Below, piece by piece: positions 27,607-36,139 of a DNA stretch of 64,000 bases. The position numbers and the translations under genes were made by a program. Source of the DNA: Polaromonas sp. (GTDB lineage: Bacteria > Pseudomonadota > Gammaproteobacteria > Burkholderiales > Burkholderiaceae_C); contig NZ_JAQSDA010000016.1 in NCBI RefSeq assembly GCF_029945685.1, positions 1 to 64,000 on the forward strand, read 5' to 3'. The first letter of the stretch is position 1. Each line of letters opens with the position of its first letter. Below the pieces are notes generated by a model. The model had not been told where the DNA came from, did no database searches, and worked only from the letters and a program-made list of their open reading frames with translations.

Positions 27607-28605
27607 ATGTTCAGTTATCGCCACGCCTTCCATGCCGGCAACCATGCCGATGTGCTCAAGCACACCACGCTGATTGCGTTGATGAAGTATTTGACCCAGA
27701 AAGACACGGCGCTGACTGTGATCGACACGCACGCCGGTGCCGGCCTGTACCGGCTCGATGGCGACTACACCGAAACCAGCGGCGAGGCCCAGGAAGGCAT
27801 CTTCCGCCTGATCAATGCATCAAAAGCACCCGCAGCCCCTACCGCATCGGCGCCAGCGGCTACAAAAAAGATAGCAAACCCGAAAGCCCCCGGTGCCGCG
27901 AAAGCGCCGGCCGAAGAGGCCCTGGCCCCTGCGCTGCAGGACTATGTGGACCTGCTGCGCGGCCTGAACCCGCAGTTCGCCACCAGCGGCGATCCGGCGC
28001 ACCTGAAGATTTACCCCGGTTCGCCCTTCATTGAGCAGCAGTTCCTCAGCGGCCGCGACAAACTCAAGCTGTTTGAACTGCATCCGACCGATTTCAAGTC
28101 GCTCACAGGCAACATTGCGCAGCTTGGCGTGGGCCGTCAGGTCACGGTGGCCTGCGAGGACGGCTTTGAGGTGCTGAAAACCTTTTTGCCGCCGCCGGCG
28201 CGCCGCGCCATGGTGCTGTGCGACCCGAGCTACGAGATCAAGAGCGACTACGCCCGCGTCGCAGCCTGCATGGGTGATGCGGTCAAACGTTTTGCCACCG
28301 GCACTTACGTGGTCTGGTATCCCATCATTCCGCGTCCCGAAGCCCATGACCTGCCGCGCAAACTCAAGACGCTGGCGACCAAGGCCGGTCGCAGCTGGCT
28401 CAACGCCACGCTCACGGTCAAGTCCAGCAAGCTGACCACCGACGAGGCCGGCGACGTCAAACGCCCCGGCCTGCCGGCCAGCGGCATGTTTGTGATCAAC
28501 CCGCCGCACACGCTCAAGGCCGACCTGCAGGCGGCCCTGCCACAGCTGGTGGCGCGTCTGGGGCAGGACCGCAACGCCGGCTTCACGCTGGACCACGGCG
28601 GCTGA
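27607..28605 (+). CDS. rlmJ: 23S rRNA (adenine-2030-N6)-methyltransferase RlmJ
   Basis: RlmJ methylates A2030 of 23S rRNA; mutants in E. coli had been noted for DNA use as nutrient. The 332-residue protein opens MFSYRHAFHAGNHADVLKH, has DTHAGAGLYRLDG for SAM binding, CDPSYE as the catalytic DPPY-like motif, and NPPHTL near the end. It is about 50 residues longer than the E. coli protein. The extra part (Ala/Pro/Lys-rich, residues about 72-105) coincides with dispersed repeat copy 5, so it was probably acquired as an in-frame insertion. Confidence 0.92.
   Translation: MFSYRHAFHAGNHADVLKHTTLIALMKYLTQKDTALTVIDTHAGAGLYRLDGDYTETSGEAQEGIFRLINASKAPAAPTASAPAATKKIANPKAPGAAKAPAEEALAPALQDYVDLLRGLNPQFATSGDPAHLKIYPGSPFIEQQFLSGRDKLKLFELHPTDFKSLTGNIAQLGVGRQVTVACEDGFEVLKTFLPPPARRAMVLCDPSYEIKSDYARVAACMGDAVKRFATGTYVVWYPIIPRPEAHDLPRKLKTLATKAGRSWLNATLTVKSSKLTTDEAGDVKRPGLPASGMFVINPPHTLKADLQAALPQLVARLGQDRNAGFTLDHGG
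27820..27878 (+). repeat. Dispersed palindromic element, copy 5 (inside rlmJ)
   Basis: TCAAAAGCACCCGCAGCCCC opens this copy and GGCTACAAAAAAGATAGC closes it with a clear GCTA...TAGC inverted end. It encodes ASKAPAAPTASAPAATKKIA in frame within RlmJ. Confidence 0.78.
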
Positions 28606-28636
28606 GCGGAAACTGCCGCCAGGGGAGGGGCTGCGC

Positions 28637-30688
28637 ATGCATGTGATCCTGGTTGTAGAGGACGACGACGCGATACGCAGCAACATCGTCCGCCTGCTGA
28701 CGCTGGAAGGTTTTGAGGCGGTGGCAGCCGCCGATGGCCGGGCCGGCCTGGCACACGCCAGGGCCCGTGCGCCGGACCTGATCATCTCGGACATCAACAT
28801 GCCCGGCATGGACGGCTTTGAGATGCTGGCCGCGGTGCGGGCCGACCCGGCGCTGGCGACCACCCCGTTCATGCTGCTGACCGCGCTGGACGACCGCGGC
28901 AGCATGCGCCGCGGCATGACCGGCGGCGCGGACGACTACCTGTCCAAGCCTTTCACACGCACGGAGCTGCTCGAAGCCGTCAGCGCGCAACTGCGCAAAA
29001 AGACCCTGGTCGACACGCGCATCGCGTCCAGCCTGGCGGCGCTCGAGGCGCGCCTGCGCACGGCCTTCGGCAGCGACATTGGCGGCGCCCGGCCCGAAGC
29101 CTTCCCGGTGGAGATCCCGGCGGGCAGCGAGAGTGGGCAGGTGCTCGACGCCACGGTGCTGGTGTCGACGATCCGCCATTTCACCTCGCTGGCCGAAAAA
29201 CTCGACGCCAGTGAGGTCTCGCAATTGCTGACCGGCTACTTCGAGCGCAGTTGCCAGCCGGTGCTCAAGAACGGCGGGCGACATCTCAAGTTTGTCGGCG
29301 ATGGCCTGATGGCGGTGTTTGCCAACACGCGGGGCGACTCGCCGCTGTCAGGGCCGCGCCGCGCCGTTTCTGCGGCCCTGGCCATGGCGCTGGCGGCCCA
29401 CGAGTTCCGCGACTGGCTTGCGCAGCGTTTCCCGGGCCGGGGTCTGCCCCCATTTGCCATCGGCATCGGGCTGCACAGCGGCGAGACCACTTTGTGCCGC
29501 ATGGGGCCGCCAGGCAGCCACGATCTGATGCCGGTGGGCGACAGCGTCAGCCTCGCCGCGCACCTGGAGGCAGTCACCCGCGAGCGCGGCTGGACCGTGC
29601 TGGCCAGCGGCGCCGTGCTCGCCGGCGCCGGCCCCGGCATCCAGACCGGCGCGCAGGACACCCTGACCCTGACCGGCAAACACCTGACGCTGGAGGTGGT
29701 GGAGATCACCGGGCTGGTGACCGGGATGGACGACAAGATCCACGGCATGGCCAGCCTGACCGAGCGTGCCGAGGAGATCAGCGCGGCGGTCAGAACCAAC
29801 TCCGAGATCACCGCGCGGGCCGTCAAGGATGCCCTGCAGGCCAAGCTGGCCGCACTGAAAGAGCAGCGTTTTGAGCCCGACACCGAGCCCGTGCGCCTGA
29901 AGGGCTACCGCGTCACCCGGAAAATCGGCGCCGGCGGCATGACCGAGGTGTACCTGGCCGAACGCGAGGCCGACGGCCTGCCCATCGTGCTCAAGGTGCT
30001 GGATTCACGCGGCAAGGAGGCCTCGGAGCATCTGGTCCGGTTTATCCAGGAGTACGCGCTGCTCAGCCAGATCAAGCATCCGCATGTGATCCGCATCCAC
30101 GACCAGGGCTTCAGCGACGAACACGCCTACATCGCGATGGAGTATTTCGAGCGCGGCGATCTGCGCGGCCTGTTCGGCCCCGACATGACCCGCGAGCGGG
30201 CACTGACGGTGGTGCGGCAGATCGCGCAGGCGCTGTCGGCGATCCACAGCCACGGCATCGTGCACCGTGACATCAAGCCGGAAAACGTCATGCTGCGCAG
30301 CGACGGCTCGGTGGCGCTGGCCGATTTCGGCATCGCCAAATCCATGCTGCAGGCCGAAAGCCCGGGCCTGACACAGACCCTGCATGGCGATGTGGTCGGC
30401 ACACCCTATTACATGAGCCCCGAGCAGGTCAGCGGAAAAACCGTGACGGCCCGCTCTGACCTCTACAGCCTGGGCGTCATGCTGTTCGAGATGCTGGCCG
30501 GCCGACGCCCGTTTATCGCGGAGTCGCTGGAACTGCTGCTGGCCAGGCACCTGCATGCGGACACGCCGGTGCTGCCCGCAGCGCATGCGGCCCTGCAGCC
30601 CATCGTCAACAAACTGATGGCGAAAAGCCCCGACGACCGTTATGCCTCGGCCGACGCCCTGCTCGCGGACCTCGCCCGGGTGAGCTGA
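28637..30688 (+). CDS. Response regulator - degenerate class III cyclase - Ser/Thr kinase fusion
   Basis: A 683-residue cytoplasmic protein with three modules. Residues 1-120 are a receiver domain with intact acid pocket (EDDD), phospho-Asp in SDINMPGMDG, LLTA and SKPF. Residues about 170-340 resemble a class III nucleotidyl cyclase: GRHLKFVGDGLMAVF retains the Lys and second Asp, but the first metal Asp is Thr178 (VSTIRHFT) and the transition-state Asn and Arg are Ser305 and His309 (VGDSVSLAAHLE). It is therefore probably not a working cyclase. Residues from about 420 are a kinase with GAGGMTEVY, HRDIKPEN, DFG and SPE intact. It follows rlmJ by 31 bases. Confidence 0.87.
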   Translation: MHVILVVEDDDAIRSNIVRLLTLEGFEAVAAADGRAGLAHARARAPDLIISDINMPGMDGFEMLAAVRADPALATTPFMLLTALDDRGSMRRGMTGGADDYLSKPFTRTELLEAVSAQLRKKTLVDTRIASSLAALEARLRTAFGSDIGGARPEAFPVEIPAGSESGQVLDATVLVSTIRHFTSLAEKLDASEVSQLLTGYFERSCQPVLKNGGRHLKFVGDGLMAVFANTRGDSPLSGPRRAVSAALAMALAAHEFRDWLAQRFPGRGLPPFAIGIGLHSGETTLCRMGPPGSHDLMPVGDSVSLAAHLEAVTRERGWTVLASGAVLAGAGPGIQTGAQDTLTLTGKHLTLEVVEITGLVTGMDDKIHGMASLTERAEEISAAVRTNSEITARAVKDALQAKLAALKEQRFEPDTEPVRLKGYRVTRKIGAGGMTEVYLAEREADGLPIVLKVLDSRGKEASEHLVRFIQEYALLSQIKHPHVIRIHDQGFSDEHAYIAMEYFERGDLRGLFGPDMTRERALTVVRQIAQALSAIHSHGIVHRDIKPENVMLRSDGSVALADFGIAKSMLQAESPGLTQTLHGDVVGTPYYMSPEQVSGKTVTARSDLYSLGVMLFEMLAGRRPFIAESLELLLARHLHADTPVLPAAHAALQPIVNKLMAKSPDDRYASADALLADLARVS

Positions 30689-30710
30689 AAGTCCCCTGCG
30701 GCGGAGTCAA

Positions 30711-30740
30711 CAATTAACCGACCGCTCGGTCGGTTAATTG
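30711..30740. promoter_or_regulatory. 30-bp palindromic operator before paaA (PaaR-type)
   Basis: CAATTAACCGACCG, two bases, CGGTCGGTTAATTG: a perfect 14-bp inverted repeat. A TATACT -10-like box follows at 30743-30748, so bound repressor would block the paa promoter. The ACCGACCG/CGGTCGGT core resembles TetR-type operators described before paa genes of betaproteobacteria; no regulator gene is in the window. Confidence 0.8.
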
Positions 30741-30790
30741 GCTATACTCCGGTTGACCCGCCCCGCAGTCCGGGTGACAGGAGACAAGAC

Positions 30791-31798
30791 ATGTACACAC
30801 AATCACTCGACGTGCCCGACACGTCGGCCCCGGCCCTGGCATCGGTGCCGGCTGCCCCCGACGCCTTGCAGACCCGCTTCGACGAAAAGATCGACGCCGA
30901 CCAGAAGATCGAGCCGCAGGACTGGATGCCCGAGGCCTACCGCCGCACCCTGGTGCGCCAGATCAGCCAGCACGCGCACAGCGAGATCATCGGCATGCAG
31001 CCCGAAGGCAACTGGATTTCGCGCGCACCCTCGCTCAAGCGCAAGGCCATCCTGCTGGCCAAGGTGCAGGACGAAGGCGGCCACGGCCTCTACCTGTATT
31101 CGGCCGCCGAAACCCTGGGCGTGGGCCGCGACGCATTGCTCGATGCCCTGCACACCGGCAAGGCCAAGTACAGCTCCATCTTCAACTACCCGACGCTAGA
31201 GTGGGCCGACGTCGGCGTGATCGGCTGGCTGGTCGACGGCGCGGCCATCATGAACCAGGTGCCGATCTGCCGCTGCTCCTACGGCCCGTATGCACGCGCC
31301 ATGATCCGCATCTGTAAGGAAGAAAGTTTTCACCAGCGCCAGGGCTTTGAAAGCCTGATGGTGCAGATGCAGGGCACACCCGAACAGCGCGCCATGGTGC
31401 AGGACGCGGTGAACCGCTGGTGGTGGCCGGTGCTGGCCATGTTCGGCCCGCCCGATGCGGCCAGCGCCAACACCGCGCAAGGCATGCGCTGGGGCATCAA
31501 GCGCATTTCCAACGATGACCTGCGCCAGAAATTTGTCGACGCCACGGTGCCGCAGGCCGCGGTGCTGGGCGTGACCCTGCCGGACCCAGATTTGAAGTGG
31601 AACGAGGAACGCCAGCAGCATGACTACGGCGCCATCGACTGGGACGAGTTCTGGGCCGTGGTCAATGGCAACGGCCCCTGCAACAAGGAACGTCTGGCCA
31701 ACCGCGTGAAGGCGCATGAAGACGGCCAGTGGGTGCGCGATGCGGCACAGGCGCATGCCGCCAAACAGCGCGCCCGCCAATTGAAGGAGGCGGCATGA
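30791..31798 (+). CDS. paaA: 1,2-phenylacetyl-CoA epoxidase subunit PaaA
   Basis: PaaA is the catalytic di-iron subunit of the PaaABCE epoxidase that activates the ring of phenylacetyl-CoA with O2. The 335-residue protein has the ferritin-like fold pattern: [38 protein letters not shown] (an ExxH iron motif) and [18 protein letters not shown] (a second ExxH). The last residues overlap paaB (ATGA). It is first in the operon, downstream of the palindromic operator. Confidence 0.96.
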   Translation: MYTQSLDVPDTSAPALASVPAAPDALQTRFDEKIDADQKIEPQDWMPEAYRRTLVRQISQHAHSEIIGMQPEGNWISRAPSLKRKAILLAKVQDEGGHGLYLYSAAETLGVGRDALLDALHTGKAKYSSIFNYPTLEWADVGVIGWLVDGAAIMNQVPICRCSYGPYARAMIRICKEESFHQRQGFESLMVQMQGTPEQRAMVQDAVNRWWWPVLAMFGPPDAASANTAQGMRWGIKRISNDDLRQKFVDATVPQAAVLGVTLPDPDLKWNEERQQHDYGAIDWDEFWAVVNGNGPCNKERLANRVKAHEDGQWVRDAAQAHAAKQRARQLKEAA

Positions 31799-32088
31799 CG
31801 ACCTCGCAAAATGAGTGGCCTTTATGGGAAGTGTTTGTCAGGTCCAAACAGGGTCTGGAGCACAAACACTGCGGCAGCCTGCATGCCGCCGATGCGCAGC
31901 AGGCGCTGCAGATGGCGCGTGACGTTTACACGCGGCGCCAGGAGGGCGTGAGCATCTGGGTCGTGCCGTCCAACACCATCACCGCCAGCGAGCCTGACGA
32001 CAAGGCCGCGTTTTTTGAACCCATGGCCGACAAGATCTACCGGCACCCGACCTTTTACGAAATTCCTGACGAAGTGGGCCACATGTGA
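31795..32088 (+). CDS. paaB: 1,2-phenylacetyl-CoA epoxidase subunit PaaB
   Basis: A 97-residue subunit that bridges the PaaA-PaaC catalytic complex. [20 protein letters not shown] and VGSLHA-like [20 protein letters not shown] are the family core, followed by [10 protein letters not shown]. It overlaps paaA by four bases and paaC by four (GTGA). Confidence 0.95.
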   Translation: MTTSQNEWPLWEVFVRSKQGLEHKHCGSLHAADAQQALQMARDVYTRRQEGVSIWVVPSNTITASEPDDKAAFFEPMADKIYRHPTFYEIPDEVGHM

Positions 32089-32876
32089 CTACCGTTGAAG
32101 CCCCCGTCCGAACAGCCCCCCTGGATTACCTGCTGCACCTGGCCGACAACGCGCTGGTGCTCGGCCAGCGCAACGCCGAGTGGTGCGGCAACGGCCCGGT
32201 GCTGGAGGAAGACATTGCGCTGGCCAACATGAGCCTGGACCTGATCGGGCAGGCACGGATGTTGTACCAGCACGCCGCTGTGGTTTCGGGCGACAGCGCG
32301 ACGGAAGATTCGCTGGCCTATTTCCGCGATGCCACCGACTTCCGCAACTACACCCTGCTGGAGCTGCCGCACGCGTCCAGCACCTCGGAGCGCGACTACG
32401 CCACCACCATCGTCCGCAATTTTCTCTACAGCGCGCTGATGTTGTTGCTGTGGGAGGTCTTGCGGAAGTCGCAGGACACGCAGCTCGCCGCCATTGCCGG
32501 CAAGTCGTTCAAGGAAGTGCGTTACCACTTTCGGCACTCGCGTGACTGGCTGGTACGGCTGGGCGACGGCACCGCCGAGTCCCACGCCCGTACCCAGGCC
32601 GCCTTGGCGCATTTGATGCCCTACACCCAGGAGTACTGGGCGCCATCAGCTATTGAAACAGTAGCAGATACGGAAGGCCGGCCCATCGATGTTGCCGCAC
32701 TGAAGAGCGACTGGGACGACCTCGTCAACGATGCCCTGCAGGAAGCCGGGCTGCAGCGCCCGGCCCCCGGCACCGGCTTGCCGCAGGGCAAAAACGGACA
32801 GCACAGCGAACACCTGGCGCCCTTGCTGGCCGAGATGCAAAGCCTGGCGCGCGCTCACCCCGGCGCTCTATGGTGA
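32085..32876 (+). CDS. paaC: 1,2-phenylacetyl-CoA epoxidase subunit PaaC
   Basis: The 263-residue structural partner of PaaA, with the same fold but without a working di-iron site. DNALVLGQRNAEWCGNGPVL and EEDIALANMSLDLIGQARML are the conserved N-terminal helices. The start is a GTG overlapping paaB. A copy of the dispersed repeat codes for the stretch SAIETVADTEG near residue 190. Confidence 0.95.
   Translation: MTTVEAPVRTAPLDYLLHLADNALVLGQRNAEWCGNGPVLEEDIALANMSLDLIGQARMLYQHAAVVSGDSATEDSLAYFRDATDFRNYTLLELPHASSTSERDYATTIVRNFLYSALMLLLWEVLRKSQDTQLAAIAGKSFKEVRYHFRHSRDWLVRLGDGTAESHARTQAALAHLMPYTQEYWAPSAIETVADTEGRPIDVAALKSDWDDLVNDALQEAGLQRPAPGTGLPQGKNGQHSEHLAPLLAEMQSLARAHPGALW
32630..32666 (+). 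repeat. Dispersed palindromic element, copy 6 (inside paaC, partial)
   Basis: TGGGCGCCATCAGCTATTGA continuing into AACAGTAGC matches the right half of copy 8. The left half is not recognisable. It gives SAIETVA in the PaaC frame. Confidence 0.5.
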
Positions 32877-32946
32877 GCGCTTCGCGCCCACCACGAGCTC
32901 CGGAGAGCCGTATGAAACACCTCCCGCAAGCGGGAGGGTGGGGGCG

Positions 32947-33447
32947 ATGAACACCCTGCAGCAGGTCTGGGACGTGCTCGAAGCCGTGCCCGACCCGGAG
33001 ATCCCGGTGGTGTCCATCCGCGAACTGGGCATCCTGCGCGACGTGCGCCATGTCGAGGGCGGCGTGGAAGTCATCATCACGCCGACTTACAGCGGCTGTC
33101 CGGCCATGGGGCAGATCGAGGACGACATTCGCGCCGCGCTGGCGCAGCACCAGCTCAGCGCACGCATCACCACCCAGCTCGCACCCGCCTGGACCACCGA
33201 CTGGATGACCGCGGCCGCCAAAACCAAACTGCGCAGCTACGGCATTGCGCCGCCGCACACCACCGCGCCCGGCAGCGACAAGGTCATCCGCTTTGCGCCC
33301 CGGCACCAGGCGGCTGAGGCCGTGGCCTGCCCGCAATGCGGCTCGGTCAACACCACCGAGACCTCGCACTTCGGCGCCACCGCCTGCAAGGCCTTGTACA
33401 AGTGCCTGGATTGTCTGGAACCCTTCGACTACTTCAAGCCCTATTGA
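32947..33447 (+). CDS. paaD: 1,2-phenylacetyl-CoA epoxidase accessory protein PaaD
   Basis: PaaD is a DUF59/MIP18-type protein needed for epoxidase activity, probably for iron or Fe-S maturation. The 166-residue protein has [37 protein letters not shown], and a C-terminal zinc-ribbon-like cysteine set (CPQCG and CLDCLEPFDYFK). The ATG at 32947 follows GGGAGGGTGGGGG. The 70 bases after paaC include a small hairpin (CCTCCCGCAAGCGGGAGG). Confidence 0.93.
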   Translation: MNTLQQVWDVLEAVPDPEIPVVSIRELGILRDVRHVEGGVEVIITPTYSGCPAMGQIEDDIRAALAQHQLSARITTQLAPAWTTDWMTAAAKTKLRSYGIAPPHTTAPGSDKVIRFAPRHQAAEAVACPQCGSVNTTETSHFGATACKALYKCLDCLEPFDYFKPY

Positions 33448-33458
33448 TTGAGCCGCCC

Positions 33459-34583
33459 ATGTCTGTTCCCCACTTTCACCCGCTGCTCGTCACACGTGTC
33501 ACCCCTGAAGCGGCCGGGGCCGTGGCCGTCAGTTTTGCGATTCCGCCCGAGCTTCGGAGCCTGTTTGGCTTTACGCCGGGCCAGTTCCTCACGCTCAAGG
33601 CCACGATAGACGGCGAGCCGGTGCGCCGCAGCTACTCCATCTGCAGCAGCACGCAGCGCCTGGCCGCAGAACACGACATCGAGGTCGGCATCAAGCCGGT
33701 CCAGGGCGGCGTCTTTTCCAACTGGGCCACGCAGCTGCAACCCGGCGACACGCTGGACGTGATGCCGCCGGACGGCCGCTTCACGCCGCGCCTGAGCGGT
33801 GAGGTGCACCGCGTCGGCTGGGCGGCCGGCTCGGGCATCACGCCGCTGCTGTCCATCATCGCCAGCACGCTGGCGGGCGAGCCGGCGTCCAGCTTCACGC
33901 TGGTGTACTGCAACCAGCGCAGTAGCAGCATTCTGTTCAATGAAGCACTGCAGGACCTCAAGGACCGCTACCCGTCCCGCCTGAGCCTGGTTCACCTGCT
34001 CTCGCGCCAGTCGCAGGATGTGCCGCTGTTCAACGGCCGGCTCGACGCGGCCAAGGTCAGCGAACTGCTGGCCACGCTGATTCCGCCGGCCAGCATTGAC
34101 GAAACCTTTGTCTGTGGGCCTGAAGCCATGATCGAAGGCTGCCTGCAGGCCCTGCTGGCGGCCGGCGTGCCCAAGGAACGCATCCACGCCGAACGTTTCA
34201 CCAGCGCGGCACAACCCGCCAACGCTATGAAATCAGGAGCTGTTGGCGCAGAAGAGACGGTGACTGAAGGCCAGAAAGGCTTGAAAAACGAGGATGCCCT
34301 CGGCACCATCCGCCTGTCGGTACAGCTTGACGGCAAGGCGCACGAGCTACGCATGTTTGCGCATGAACGCGTGCTGGACGTGGCACTGGCCGCCGGCCTG
34401 GACCTGCCCTACAGCTGCAAGGGCGGCGTCTGCTGCACCTGCCGCGCCAAGGTGCTCGAGGGACAGGTCGCCATGGAGAAAAACTTCACGCTGGAAGACT
34501 GGGAAGTGCAAAAAGGTTTTGTGCTGAGTTGCCAGGCGCGGCCCTTGAGCGAACACCTGACCGTCAGCTATGACGAAAGGTAG
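33459..34583 (+). CDS. paaE: 1,2-phenylacetyl-CoA epoxidase reductase PaaE
   Basis: PaaE passes electrons from NADPH to the PaaA di-iron centre. The 374-residue protein has an FAD/NAD(P) ferredoxin-reductase half (RRSYSICSS flavin motif and GSGITPLLSIIASTLA) and a C-terminal plant-type [2Fe-2S] domain (SCKGGVCCTCRAKVLEG with a distal Cys in LSCQARPL). The linker between them at about residues 255-276 is encoded by dispersed repeat copy 7. It ends the paa operon; no paaK, paaG or other ring-opening genes are in the window. Confidence 0.95.
   Translation: MSVPHFHPLLVTRVTPEAAGAVAVSFAIPPELRSLFGFTPGQFLTLKATIDGEPVRRSYSICSSTQRLAAEHDIEVGIKPVQGGVFSNWATQLQPGDTLDVMPPDGRFTPRLSGEVHRVGWAAGSGITPLLSIIASTLAGEPASSFTLVYCNQRSSSILFNEALQDLKDRYPSRLSLVHLLSRQSQDVPLFNGRLDAAKVSELLATLIPPASIDETFVCGPEAMIEGCLQALLAAGVPKERIHAERFTSAAQPANAMKSGAVGAEETVTEGQKGLKNEDALGTIRLSVQLDGKAHELRMFAHERVLDVALAAGLDLPYSCKGGVCCTCRAKVLEGQVAMEKNFTLEDWEVQKGFVLSCQARPLSEHLTVSYDER
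34221..34286 (-). repeat. Dispersed palindromic element, copy 7 (paaE interdomain linker)
   Basis: AACGCTATGAAATCAGGAGC opens the copy on the plus strand and it ends CCAGAAAGGCTTGAAA. It encodes NAMKSGAVGAEETVTEGQKG, in the same frame as copies 1, 3, 4 and 11, between the reductase and ferredoxin domains. Confidence 0.8.
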
Positions 34584-34713
34584 CGAGAAAGGCCGCGAGG
34601 GAAGCCGCGTTTGCGGCCGGCGACGCCGAAACGGTCATCGTTGCTGAACCGGGCCGGGTCAAAGCGGGGTATCGCCTGCCCGCCGCTTTCAGCGGGCGAG
34701 GTCGAGGTTCAGC

Positions 34714-35046
34714 TCAGTGGGTGCGTGAGTTCCAGACTTCCAGCTCGAAAAACGCATTCTGCGCGGCGATCTGCATCTGCCGGAAAACAGCGCGCGTGGC
34801 ATGTTCGGTAGCCTGCTCCCAGCGGGCAATCGCCTGGAGTTCTTCGCTGGATCGGCAACCCCCAGGATTTTCGGCCCGCATCGAACGCACCGCCGTCCAT
34901 TCCACGTACGCGCCACGCACGGCGGATGCGCCGCCCAGCGCATGCTCCAGCACTTCCAGAAATTTCTGTTCGGCTGTCTGGCGCTGCTCATCGGTCAGGC
35001 CGCCGGCCGAATGCAGGGTCGCGTTGTATTTGCTATGCAATCTCAT
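34714..35046 (-). CDS. Hypothetical protein, 110 residues
   Basis: Not assigned to a family. It is mostly predicted helix (LTDEQRQTAEQKFLEVLEHA, then SEELQAIARWEQATEHATRA and FRQMQIAAQNAFFELEVWNS), without signal peptide, membrane helix or cysteine motif (a single Cys at about 64). It has its own likely promoter just upstream. It lies between the convergent paaE and the co-directional cydB-like gene and is 60 bases beyond that gene's stop. Confidence 0.6.
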   Translation of the reverse strand: MRLHSKYNATLHSAGGLTDEQRQTAEQKFLEVLEHALGGASAVRGAYVEWTAVRSMRAENPGGCRSSEELQAIARWEQATEHATRAVFRQMQIAAQNAFFELEVWNSRTH

Positions 35047-35078
35047 GGGAATGGGTGGCGGCGCAAGGAAATTTGGCG

Positions 35079-35107
35079 ATTTTATCGCTGCTTCGGCCGC
35101 TGTTCAA
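35079..35107 (-). promoter_or_regulatory. Sigma-70-like promoter of the 110-residue gene
   Basis: On the minus strand TTGAAC (35107-35102), a 17-base spacer and TAAAAT (35084-35079) fit the consensus well, 33 bases before the ATG. Confidence 0.6.
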
Positions 35108-36139
35108 TCAATACTTCAGCGCCGTGCTTTTCCCCCAGAAGACGCGGTAGGCAAACACCGTGTAGCCGACGATCATGGGCAACACGACCAGCGCACCCAC
35201 CAGAATGACCCCCATCGCCTCGGGCGCCGTGGCCGCCTGCCAGATCGTGATCCGGTCGATGACCAACCACGGAAACAGGCTGTAGGCCAGCCCGTAAAAC
35301 GCCAGCAAAAAGATGCCGACCGTGGCACCGAACGGTACCCAGGCGCCGTATTCGTTGCCCTGGCCCAGGCGCACCGGCAGGCGCTGCAGGCTGCGCCAGA
35401 TGACGGCAAACAGCACGGCAGTGGCTGCCGGAATCGGCAGCAGCAAAACAATGTTCGGAAACGAAAACCATTTCTCGAAAATGCGCTGGCTGACCAGCGG
35501 TGTGGCGATCGAGATGGCGGCCACACCGGCCAGGGTGAACAGCAGGCTGGCACGCGCCCAACGTACGGCCTGCAGCTGCAGCGCACCTTCTGACTTGATG
35601 ATGAGCCAGCCGGCGCCCAGCAGGCAGTAGGCAGCCACCAGCGCCAGACCGATCACCGCGTTGAACACCATGGTCCACCAGGTGTCGGCAAAACCGGTGA
35701 TCAGCGAGCCGAGCATGTAGCCCTGGGCCCAGCTGGCCAGCAACGAGCCGGTGTAGAACAGGCGGTTCCACAGCGGCTTGTGCGCGGCGCGCGCCTTCAC
35801 GCGAAAGTCAAAGGCCACACCGCGCAAGGTCAGCCCGATCAGCATGAACGCCACCGGGAGGTACAACGCACCCAGGATCACGCCATGGGCCAGCGGGAAC
35901 ACCGTGAGCAAAATACCAACACCCAGTACGAGCCAGGTTTCATTGGCGTCCCAGAAGGGGCCGATGCTGGCAATCATGGTGTCCTTGTCGTCATCGCTGG
36001 CGCGGCGCATCAGCACACCCACGCCGAGGTCGTAACCGTCCAGGATCACATAGGCCAGCATCGCCAGGCCCATGACCACCAGGAAAACAATGGGCATCCA
36101 GCCCGCGGCCTGCGTCAGGTCGGGTGCAAGTTCAAGCAC
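35108..36139 (-). CDS. Cytochrome bd-type ubiquinol oxidase subunit II (CioB/CydB)
   Basis: The 343-residue subunit II has eight to nine membrane helices, with YVILDGYDLGVGVL near residue 35 and IGPFWDANETWLV near 62, both diagnostic. It starts with a GTG inside the end of subunit I (8-base overlap). Together they make a quinol oxidase that reduces O2 to water in low-oxygen or inhibitor conditions. No CydX-type small subunit was recognised directly downstream. Confidence 0.93.
   Translation of the reverse strand: MLELAPDLTQAAGWMPIVFLVVMGLAMLAYVILDGYDLGVGVLMRRASDDDKDTMIASIGPFWDANETWLVLGVGILLTVFPLAHGVILGALYLPVAFMLIGLTLRGVAFDFRVKARAAHKPLWNRLFYTGSLLASWAQGYMLGSLITGFADTWWTMVFNAVIGLALVAAYCLLGAGWLIIKSEGALQLQAVRWARASLLFTLAGVAAISIATPLVSQRIFEKWFSFPNIVLLLPIPAATAVLFAVIWRSLQRLPVRLGQGNEYGAWVPFGATVGIFLLAFYGLAYSLFPWLVIDRITIWQAATAPEAMGVILVGALVVLPMIVGYTVFAYRVFWGKSTALKY

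Noticed and set aside
34591..34618. Terminator after paaE (GGCCGC...GCGGCC)
   Set aside because: A short stem is possible but there is no T-run, so a terminator could not be supported.
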